Source of the DNA: Lachnospiraceae bacterium AM93-12TA
GTDB lineage: Bacteria; Bacillota; Clostridia; Lachnospirales; Lachnospiraceae
Assembly: GCA_027698105.1 (NCBI GenBank)
Contig: JAQERH010000031.1
Span: 1 to 36,147 of the forward strand
Direction of reading: 5' to 3'
DNA length: 36,147 nucleotides
This document shows, one piece after another, positions 17,131 to 23,957 of this stretch. The position numbers and the translations under genes were made by a program. Each line of letters starts with the position of its first letter. The first letter of the stretch is position 1. The notes beneath the pieces were generated by a model that was given only the letters and a program-made list of their open reading frames with translations, did no database searches and was not told the DNA's origin.

Positions 17131-18777
17131 CTATTCCACAGTTATATTTCTCGTGCTGTTGGTGAGGGAGCACCACAGAACGGGAAGCTCTTCAAAATCT
17201 TTGACTCTCGTGTTCATTCCCAGCTGCACATATTCAAAGAATCCGCCCATGTGGACGCAGTCCTTGATAGTCATAAGGGAAGCTTCTGTGAGGAGCTTTG
17301 CTCTGGTATCCTCGTCCAGGGCAGCAAAGGCCTCGTCCAGTTTGGCATCCAGCTCAGGATTTGCGTAATTTGTACGGTGAGCTGTCATTTTTGATTTTTC
17401 AGAGTGGAACAGCATATTTAAACCGTCCAGTGTGCTTCCTCCGCCCATAACAAAGGCCTGAACATTGGAGGATTTGATGTCAGAGGTCAGAGTGGCGTAC
17501 TCTGTCGGCTGAGGGATACAGTTAATTCCTGCTTTTTTAAGTTCTGTGGAGATAATAACACCGAATTTCATATTCGGATCCGTGTTGACGGTTTTTAATA
17601 CAAACTCCAGTTTCTGTCCATCCTTTTCATAAATGCCGTCAGAGCCGAGAGACCATCCTTTTGATTCCAGCAGAGCCTTGGCCCCATCTGGATCGTAGGC
17701 AGGGTAGGCTTCCTTCCATGCAGCTTCATCTGCTCCTGGGAACTCCAGAGGAATCGGTCCTAAGGCACGTTTGGCAAGCGTGATTCCGGCGTCATTGGCG
17801 AAAATAGCTTTTACAGCAGATTCTGTATCTACCGCCATCAGGATCGCTTTTCTCACATCTGGATCGGAAAGGAGCGGATCTTCAAAGTTAAATCCCATAT
17901 ACCGGTACCAGCCCAGCGGGTTGGCTAACAGCTTTACATTTTCTTTTGCAGCTACTGCCTCTAAATCGGTGGAAAGAAGCTGTACGGCAATATCGATTTC
18001 ATTATTCTGGAGAGCAATGGCAGCTACTGCTTTGTCTGGAATAATTTTATATACCACTTTGTCAAGTCCTGGTTCAATATAGTAATCCTCATTTTTTACC
18101 AGTACAGTCTGATCGTCCGTAGCGTAGGATTCGAACTTATATGGACCGGAGCCGACTGGATGCTTAGCCAGATCGAAACCATCGTCTACCGCTTTAGTGG
18201 GGAAGAGGTAGATATTGCTGAGAGCCATTAAAAACAGGGCTTCTGGTTTTTTGGTTACAAATTTAATGGTAGAGTCGTCGGTTACTTCAATATGATCAAT
18301 GGATTCTGTCAGGCTGGACCGGCGGGCAGCTTCATTTTTTTCATCCATTACAAAATCAAACACATTTTTTACATCCTGAGCCGTAACAGGAATTTTTTCA
18401 TCGCCGAACAAGTCGTTTCCAGTCTGCCAGAAGGAATTGTCTCTCAGATGAAATACCCATGTCAGATCATCTTCATTTTCCCAGCTTTCGGCCAGGCCTG
18501 GGAGAAAGTTTCCGCGGGTATCGTACTCAATCAGAGATTCGTAGACATTCGACAGAATATAGCGGTCTCCGTCTGAGGTGGATTTCCAGGGGACGAAGGT
18601 ACTGACTGTGTAGGTGGTTCCGATAGTGAGGGTTTTTCCGTCTTCGCCGGTCTGGGCAGAGACAGAAGCATTTCCATCGTCTTTCTGACCGGAATCAGCT
18701 GACTTTGGAGCGCAGCCAGTTAAAGCGATTGCCAAAGCGAGCATGGATGCTAAAATTTTTCTTCCTCTTTTTTTCAT
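17131..18777 (-). CDS. Peptide/amide-binding lipoprotein of ABC importer (SBP family 5)
   Basis: A 548-residue extracellular solute-binding lipoprotein. The signal peptide ends in a lipobox (IALTGC, lipidated Cys22) followed by a Ser/Asp/Gly-rich linker. The mature protein has the family 5 course: TLTIGTTYTVSTFVPWKST, a central DDLTWVFHLRDNSFW and DKVVYKIIPDKAVAAIALQNNEID. Family members bind oligopeptides, dipeptides, opines, glutathione or nickel; ligand class cannot be told by eye, although the neighbouring hydrolases suggest a peptide or gamma-glutamyl amide. GGAGG precedes the ATG, 12 nt from the preceding gene. Confidence 0.94.
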   Translation of the reverse strand: MKKRGRKILASMLALAIALTGCAPKSADSGQKDDGNASVSAQTGEDGKTLTIGTTYTVSTFVPWKSTSDGDRYILSNVYESLIEYDTRGNFLPGLAESWENEDDLTWVFHLRDNSFWQTGNDLFGDEKIPVTAQDVKNVFDFVMDEKNEAARRSSLTESIDHIEVTDDSTIKFVTKKPEALFLMALSNIYLFPTKAVDDGFDLAKHPVGSGPYKFESYATDDQTVLVKNEDYYIEPGLDKVVYKIIPDKAVAAIALQNNEIDIAVQLLSTDLEAVAAKENVKLLANPLGWYRYMGFNFEDPLLSDPDVRKAILMAVDTESAVKAIFANDAGITLAKRALGPIPLEFPGADEAAWKEAYPAYDPDGAKALLESKGWSLGSDGIYEKDGQKLEFVLKTVNTDPNMKFGVIISTELKKAGINCIPQPTEYATLTSDIKSSNVQAFVMGGGSTLDGLNMLFHSEKSKMTAHRTNYANPELDAKLDEAFAALDEDTRAKLLTEASLMTIKDCVHMGGFFEYVQLGMNTRVKDFEELPVLWCSLTNSTRNITVE

Positions 18778-18789
18778 GATACTCCTCCT

Positions 18790-19968
18790 TTATTCTGGTT
18801 TTTCAGCAAGCATATTGTGATAGATGACACCGTCAATCATAGTCATCCGACAGAGCGAGAAATTACAGAATGGATGTCCGTCGAAAACAGCGATATCGGC
18901 ATCCTTTCCTGGTTCCAGAGAACCGATTCGGTGATCCAGCTCCAGATTTTCTGCGGCGTGGATGGTGACAGCGCGGAAGGCCGTTTCTTCCCTGAGTCCT
19001 CTTCGCATCAGAAGACCGATTTCTACAGGAAGCCAGGCAGTTTTGGACGCTGTGTCGGCCATGAGACAGATTTTCACTCCAGCCTTGTCCAGTTCTCCTG
19101 CTGTCTCCAGGTGAATGTTGTGAGTTTCTTGCTTATTCGGTTCTAAAAGGAGAGGGCCGATAACGCAGGTAGCATGCTTTTCACCTAGGAAATCCTTGAT
19201 TTTTGAGCCATCCGTCGCATGTTCAATCGAATACTTCAGATGGAATTCCTCTGCCAGGCGGATGGCAGTTACAATATCGTCTGAGCGATGGCAGTGAATG
19301 CGGACTTTTCGTTGGCCGCGCACAACCGGAACGAGTGGATCCAGCTCAAAATTGAATGGAGGGGCAGGTTCTTTTCCTGCCTCTGCCGCAAGAAGCCGGT
19401 CGGAATAGGCTTTGGCTTCGTAAAGGGTTTTGCGTATGAGAGCTGCTGTTCCCATGCGGGTGGCAGGGGCTTTCTTTTCAGAGCCGTAAAACCGTTTGGG
19501 ATTTTCTCCCAGAGCCATTTTCATCTGTTCACTTCCGGGAATGGCCATTTCATCGGCCGTGGATCCCCGCAGCTTCATGCTGATTCCCAGGCCGCCGATA
19601 GGGTTGGCTGAGCCGGGGCCTGTATAGACAGTGGTGAATCCTGCATTCCGCACTTTTTCCACTGCATAATCAAAGGGATTTAAGGCATCCAAAGCCCTCA
19701 CATAGGGGGTTACCGGACTGCTGGATTCGTTTGTATCAGACTGCAGCATAGGCATGGTTTTCGGTTCTCCCATCAGACAGAGATGCGTGTGGCAGTCAAT
19801 GAGTCCCGGCATGACGTAGCAGCCGGAAGCGTCGATTACCTCTGCGTTTTCCGGTATGGGGAGATCGGCTCCCACTGCTGAAATTTTTCCATTTTCAATA
19901 AGAAGAGTACCACGCTCAATCACACCGTTTGTAATTGTATTGACGGTTCCTCCTGTAATTGCAATCAT
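18790..19968 (-). CDS. Metal-dependent amidohydrolase (imidazolonepropionase/dipeptidase-like)
   Basis: A 392-residue amidohydrolase-superfamily enzyme expected to cleave an amide, ring amide or peptide bond in the cytoplasm. Metal ligands can be placed: the HxH of MPGLIDCHTHL after strand 1, His in RIHCHRSDDI, His in YSIEHATDGS, and the catalytic Asp in CLMADTASKTAW. A MALGENPKRFYG block, where the Glu could bridge the metals, marks it as part of an imidazolonepropionase-like group. The C-terminal motif IGSLEPGKDADIAVFDGHP is standard. There is no signal peptide. It lies between the C26 hydrolase (24 nt) and the binding lipoprotein (12 nt), so its substrate is probably what the transporter brings in or what the hydrolase releases. 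Confidence 0.88.
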   Translation of the reverse strand: MIAITGGTVNTITNGVIERGTLLIENGKISAVGADLPIPENAEVIDASGCYVMPGLIDCHTHLCLMGEPKTMPMLQSDTNESSSPVTPYVRALDALNPFDYAVEKVRNAGFTTVYTGPGSANPIGGLGISMKLRGSTADEMAIPGSEQMKMALGENPKRFYGSEKKAPATRMGTAALIRKTLYEAKAYSDRLLAAEAGKEPAPPFNFELDPLVPVVRGQRKVRIHCHRSDDIVTAIRLAEEFHLKYSIEHATDGSKIKDFLGEKHATCVIGPLLLEPNKQETHNIHLETAGELDKAGVKICLMADTASKTAWLPVEIGLLMRRGLREETAFRAVTIHAAENLELDHRIGSLEPGKDADIAVFDGHPFCNFSLCRMTMIDGVIYHNMLAEKPE

Positions 19969-19992
19969 AATGCAGTTCCTCCCTGTTTTTCT

Positions 19993-20721
19993 TTATACAG
20001 ACGCCCGTTTAACCAGATTCTGAAACAGCAGCTTCATGCTTTCACTGTCAGGAACCATTTCCTCCGGGTGCCATTGAACACCAATCAGCCGTCCGTCAGG
20101 ACTTTCGACTGCTTCTATAATGCCGTCCTCTGTCTGAGCTGAGACGCGCAGCCCCTTTCCTAATGTTCGGACACTTTGGTGGTGCATACTGTTAGTAGCA
20201 ATCTGTTCTGTTCCAAGGATTTGAAACAGCCGGCTTTCTTTTTCGATTTGTACCTGGTGAAGCCGATAGCTGCGCCGCCCTGACTGACAGTGCAGAAAAG
20301 TTTCACACTCTCGCTGAGAATAGATGTCCTGATAGAGAGAGCCTCCCATAGCAACAACCATCATCTGCATTCCCTTACAGATTCCCAGAGCTGGTTTCCG
20401 CTGTTCCAGAGCATACAGGAAGCTGTGAAATAGAAATTCGTCTACTTCTGGACGAATTTCACCCAGATTTGGATGGGGATTTTCGCCATAATAACGGGGA
20501 TCGATATCCTCGCCTCCTGGAAAGAGCAGTCCATCGCACAGGTCAATCAGCTTTCTGTTTTTTTCCTGATTGCTGCTGACCGGTATGATAAACGGAACAG
20601 CGCCAGCTTCTGCTACTGCGTTTATGTAGGCAGCATTTATATACTGCCTGTCTACATCGCCAAAGCTGCCCTGACGGCAGCGCATTGTGTCCGCAAATAC
20701 CCCAATGATTGGGTTTCCCAT
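19993..20721 (-). CDS. Gamma-glutamyl-gamma-aminobutyrate hydrolase-like protein (peptidase C26)
   Basis: A 242-residue class I glutamine-amidotransferase-fold hydrolase of the PuuD type, which cleaves gamma-glutamyl amide bonds. The nucleophile is the Cys of LGICKGMQ, with His and Glu of QWHPEEM completing the triad, and LLFPGGEDIDPRYYGE is the family's N-terminal block. No synthetase domain is attached. It is the first gene after the sigma-54 promoter, with GGAGGGATATC just before the ATG. In PuuD the substrate is gamma-glutamyl-GABA from putrescine breakdown; no other puu genes are here, so another gamma-glutamyl compound or peptide is likely. Confidence 0.92.
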   Translation of the reverse strand: MGNPIIGVFADTMRCRQGSFGDVDRQYINAAYINAVAEAGAVPFIIPVSSNQEKNRKLIDLCDGLLFPGGEDIDPRYYGENPHPNLGEIRPEVDEFLFHSFLYALEQRKPALGICKGMQMMVVAMGGSLYQDIYSQRECETFLHCQSGRRSYRLHQVQIEKESRLFQILGTEQIATNSMHHQSVRTLGKGLRVSAQTEDGIIEAVESPDGRLIGVQWHPEEMVPDSESMKLLFQNLVKRASV

Positions 20722-20788
20722 GATATCCCTCCAGTCTTTCGGGGAGATGTTCTCCCCTTATTTACTGATACTATTTGTGAGATATAAT

Positions 20789-20805
20789 ATGCAGAAAATA
20801 TGCCA
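20789..20805 (-). promoter_or_regulatory. Sigma-54 (-24/-12) promoter of the hydrolase-transporter operon
   Basis: On the minus strand TGGCATATTTTCTGCAT has GG and GC separated by exactly 10 bases, with TGGCA and TGCA matching the RpoN consensus (TGGCAC-N5-TTGCA). Transcription would start near 20779, 58 nt before the first gene. An activator of the sigma-54 class is encoded next door. Confidence 0.85.
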
Positions 20806-20810
20806 AAATA

Positions 20811-21060
20811 TAAAAAAACAATAAAAAAATGTAAAAAATGAGATAAATAGAGAAAGATAGAGCAATACAAATGAAAAAATATAAAAAATGCTCAGGCAGG
20901 AACAGCGTACAGGAGAAAAACCAGATGAAAATAGAAAAAAACAGAGGGAAAAAAGAGCTGTATGGAGAAAAAAGGGTGAAAATTGGGTAATATAGATGGA
21001 AATAGAAAAAAACTGGATGAAAATAAGGGCAAAATGGGCGAAATGGTAAAACGGACCATG
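20811..21060. promoter_or_regulatory. A-tract-rich, probably curved region between activator gene and sigma-54 promoter
   Basis: The plus strand is strongly purine-rich, with A-runs of six to eight. Those at 20812-20818, 20823-20829 and 20833-20838, and again 20874-20879 and 20883-20888, repeat at about 9-11 bp, one helical turn. An imperfect internal repeat (ATGAAAATAGAAAAAAAC near 20925, ATGGAAATAGAAAAAAAC near 20996) is also present. Intrinsic curvature would bring an enhancer-bound activator to the polymerase. No gene is supported in 20722-21205. Confidence 0.55.
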
Positions 21061-21089
21061 CAGACGGCTGCCATATGCGCTGAAAGGGC

Positions 21090-21142
21090 GAAGAAACTTT
21101 TCCAGGGGCTGCGAGTGCAGAGGAGCTTGGAAAAGTTTCTTC
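21090..21142 (-). terminator. Long stem-loop downstream of the activator gene
   Basis: A perfect 15-bp stem (GAAGAAACTTTTCCA at 21090-21104, complement at 21128-21142) with a nested CTGC/GCAG stem in the loop. It lies about 65 nt after the activator stop, but has only pyrimidine-rich and not poly-T flanks, so termination is probable rather than certain. A smaller GCAGTA/TACTGC hairpin at 21169-21184 precedes it. Confidence 0.5.
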
Positions 21143-21205
21143 TCTCTGATTGCTGACTGAATTTTGCCGCAGTAGGAATACTGCCGTTTTTATGCAGGTT
21201 TGATA

Positions 21206-23164
21206 TCAGCGCAGGATACGCCGTCCCTGTTCTGTGATACGCGTTCCGCTTCGCCCGGTGTGCTTTACTGCCAGTCCCTTTTGTTCCAGCCCGTCTAAAA
21301 GACTGCGGAGGCGGTATTCACTGACAGGAGTTTCCAGGGATTTTGAAAGAGCCTGACACAGAAAACTGCGCCCCGCAGGCAGTCCGGAATCCTGCGTATC
21401 CCGGATCAGCAGAAGAAGCTGTTTCTCTTCTTCTGACAGGAGGCTGCCTTCCAGATGCATCAGATAATCGGGAAGGCAGTTTTCGCGGCATTTCATCAGC
21501 TCAAAATATTCAGCTGCATTTCGAAGTTCCCTGACGTTTCCAGGCCAGTCATGGGCGAGAAGGATGCGGCGGACCCGCTCCGGTATTTCACATGGTTCGG
21601 ATAAAAAGCTGGAAAACAGGAGAAGGATATCTTCCTTTCGTTCCCGCAGAGGGGGAATGGAAACGGGCAGGACGCTTAACCGGTAGTAGAGATCGCTGCG
21701 AAAACGTCCGCATTTCATTTCCTGACGCAGATCACGGTTCGTGGCGGCGATAATGCGGACATCGATGTCAATGACCCGGTCGCTTCCAATTCGCATAATC
21801 TGTTTTTCCTGAATGACGCGCAGCAGCCGTGACTGGAGTCCAACAGGCATATCGCCGATTTCATCCAGAAACAGCGTGCCCTTGTCTGCCTGCTCAAACA
21901 GTCCTGGCTTTCCGTCACGGCTGGCCCCGGTGAAAGCCCCGCGGACATAGCCGAATAGTTCGCTTTCCAGGAGATTTTCAGGTACAGCCGCACAGTTTAC
22001 CGCTACAAACGGCTGATGGCTGCGCTCTGACAAGTGGTGGATGGACTGGGCAATCAGCTCTTTTCCGGTTCCGCTTTCTCCCTCCAGCAGAATGGTCTTG
22101 CTGCCAGGTGAAAAGATTCGGACACTTTCCAGACAGCGGTTCATGGCTTCCGACTGGTAGAGAATATCCTGGATCTGATATCTTGCATGGAAGCCCTGCT
22201 TTTTGACCTGGCGGCTGATCTTTTCTTCCAGCGATTTTACATAAGTAATATCACGGAAAAAATAGAGTTCCTGATAGACAGAGCTGTCATAGCTGAGTCT
22301 GTTTTTTCGGACTGTCATTTCACAGACACCGAACCGGGCTGGTTCAAAATCAAAGGAATCTCTGGAGAAAAACTCCAAAAGAGATTCATCGAAGAGAGAG
22401 GAAAGACGTGTAACGCCCTCCCGCACTGGTTTTTTTATCATTTCACGGAATCTCTGATTGCATAAAACAATCGTTCCGTCAGGGAGAGTCAGAAGAATAC
22501 CAAGATCCACAGATTCCAGAACGTGCTTCATCTGAATATTTTTCATAATTGTTTCTTTATAATATTGATTCAGCCCCCGGTTGGAATTTACAATCCCGTC
22601 AGCATAGGACAGCAGCCGCTTGGAAATCTCCTCATCTCCCAGCTGAAGACGATAAATAATATCCATAAAAGTGGCCAGATCTACACAGCGATCTCCGATA
22701 TCAATAATCCGCTTAATAAAGGAAGGAACCCGGTCGGCCTCTCCTGGAGTGACGGCAATCGTGACATCGTCCTCACAGCTTGTCTGATCCCAGGGCTTTA
22801 AAATCAGATTATCGACATTTAAGTCATAGAGCAGATTGACAGTCTGCAGCGTATTTTCATAATTATCATTGACTACAAGAACCGGGGTCCCCTGGGGGAT
22901 CTCAAAGAGCTTTACCAGATTTTTTTCCCGGATGGTCCGGCGTATGATAACAATATTTTCCGGGTGGAGGAGCTTTTCTTTGATTCTTTCAATCCGGTCT
23001 CCCAGAGTAAACAGAAGGAGATCACCATCGACTGACGGCATCCCGGCGATTTTCTCAAAGGTCAGCTTTTCAATTTCCGCCTTGCCGCGGAATACACAGA
23101 GCAGGTCTTCTCTGATTTTTTCTGCAATCCGTTCCCGGTCTGTGATAATAATAATGCGTTTCAA
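21206..23164 (-). CDS. Sigma-54-dependent transcriptional activator with PAS domain
   Basis: A 652-residue bacterial enhancer-binding protein. Residues 1-200 form an alpha/beta sensory region I do not recognise; about 210-310 is PAS-like (ESVDLGILLTLPDGTIVLCNQRF); 330-555 is the AAA+ domain with Walker A GESGTGKE (362-369), the sigma-54 contact loop GAFTGA (409-414), Walker B TLFLDEIGD and WPGNVREL (540-547). The C-terminus (about 580-652) looks like a winged helix, not the usual Fis-type HTH. Start is a TTG at 23164, 7 nt after AGGAGGG. It lies immediately upstream of a sigma-54 promoter on the same strand, so it very likely controls the hydrolase-transporter operon. Confidence 0.93.
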   Translation of the reverse strand: MKRIIIITDRERIAEKIREDLLCVFRGKAEIEKLTFEKIAGMPSVDGDLLLFTLGDRIERIKEKLLHPENIVIIRRTIREKNLVKLFEIPQGTPVLVVNDNYENTLQTVNLLYDLNVDNLILKPWDQTSCEDDVTIAVTPGEADRVPSFIKRIIDIGDRCVDLATFMDIIYRLQLGDEEISKRLLSYADGIVNSNRGLNQYYKETIMKNIQMKHVLESVDLGILLTLPDGTIVLCNQRFREMIKKPVREGVTRLSSLFDESLLEFFSRDSFDFEPARFGVCEMTVRKNRLSYDSSVYQELYFFRDITYVKSLEEKISRQVKKQGFHARYQIQDILYQSEAMNRCLESVRIFSPGSKTILLEGESGTGKELIAQSIHHLSERSHQPFVAVNCAAVPENLLESELFGYVRGAFTGASRDGKPGLFEQADKGTLFLDEIGDMPVGLQSRLLRVIQEKQIMRIGSDRVIDIDVRIIAATNRDLRQEMKCGRFRSDLYYRLSVLPVSIPPLRERKEDILLLFSSFLSEPCEIPERVRRILLAHDWPGNVRELRNAAEYFELMKCRENCLPDYLMHLEGSLLSEEEKQLLLLIRDTQDSGLPAGRSFLCQALSKSLETPVSEYRLRSLLDGLEQKGLAVKHTGRSGTRITEQGRRILR

Positions 23165-23214
23165 TACTGCGCCCTCCTGAAGCTGTGTCAGCCTATGCAG
23201 GCTCTATGATTCTG

Positions 23215-23235
23215 AATGTGTTATTATCACACATT
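23215..23235. promoter_or_regulatory. Inverted repeat upstream of the activator gene
   Basis: AATGTG (23215-23220) and CACATT (23230-23235) are inverted around a 9-bp AT-rich core. On the minus strand a GATAAT -10-like hexamer overlaps it, so this may be an operator at the activator's promoter. Confidence 0.3.
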
Positions 23236-23365
23236 TTACCGCAAAATTTCTGAAAATAAAAGACAATTCGCGTGTCTAAAAAAAGACAGAAATGTCACAA
23301 ATGTTTGACAAAAATATTAAATTAATAAAAACAAAACAAAAATAGTGAATTTAATATTAATAATA

Positions 23366-23394
23366 TAGACAGATATATTAAGAAGCTGTATAAT
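23366..23394 (+). promoter_or_regulatory. Promoter of the V-type ATPase operon
   Basis: TAGACA at 23366-23371 and a perfect TATAAT at 23389-23394, 17 bp apart, in an A+T-rich stretch. The leader to the first gene is about 205 nt; I see no recognisable riboswitch in it, and no other gene in 23165-23604. Confidence 0.7.
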
Positions 23395-23604
23395 ATTTGC
23401 AAATATGTGAAATGAACTTATTCTTTTTATGAATGAAGAAAAGAGAGCCGCACTATACTAATATGAGGCACAGGCAGGTTTTGGGAAGATACAGACTTGA
23501 GACAGACATTTCGCATAGACAGGCAGACCCAAACAGAGGATCAGCCGCCGGGCGGGAGTTTGAGCTGGAATAGCTGAAAATAAAAGGCAGAAGGTGGTGA
23601 GAGA

Positions 23605-23919
23605 ATGGTAAAGGAAACGATTCTGGCAGTACAGGAGGCAGAAGAGAAGGCAGCAGGATTGGTAAGCGAGGCCAGGCAGAAGGGAAAGGAGCTGGCGGAG
23701 CAGACCAGGAAGGAGGCGGAGAACCGAAGGGAAAACGCTGAACGGGAAATCAGAGAAGGCCTGGAAGCTGTAAGAAGCGCTGCTAAGGTCAAGGAGGATG
23801 AAATTCTTACGGAAGCCAGACAGGAAGCGGAGACAGAGATCTCACAGATGCGCAGACGCGCAGAGGAGAAATCAGGGGAAGCAGTTCATCTGATTACGGA
23901 CATCCTGCTTAAAACGTGA
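23605..23919 (+). CDS. ntpF: V-type ATPase peripheral stalk subunit (NtpF / G-H type)
   Basis: A 104-residue, almost wholly helical, charged protein, EA/EK/ER-rich with heptad spacing throughout. Its length (104; E. hirae NtpF is about 103) and place as first gene of a V-ATPase operon identify it as the stalk partner of subunit E. It would form the right-handed coiled-coil stator linking V1 to subunit I in the membrane. Sequence alone is low in specific motifs, so the call rests on order and composition. The stop overlaps a GTG that is in frame with the next gene. Confidence 0.85.
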   Translation: MVKETILAVQEAEEKAAGLVSEARQKGKELAEQTRKEAENRRENAEREIREGLEAVRSAAKVKEDEILTEARQEAETEISQMRRRAEEKSGEAVHLITDILLKT

Positions 23920-23957
23920 CAGATACCGCAGAAAATCCAGACAGGAGGGATGTGGAT

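Noticed and set aside
20892..21074. 60-codon Phe/Pro-rich frame on the minus strand
   Set aside because: Product of the purine-rich curved region; low complexity and no start signals.
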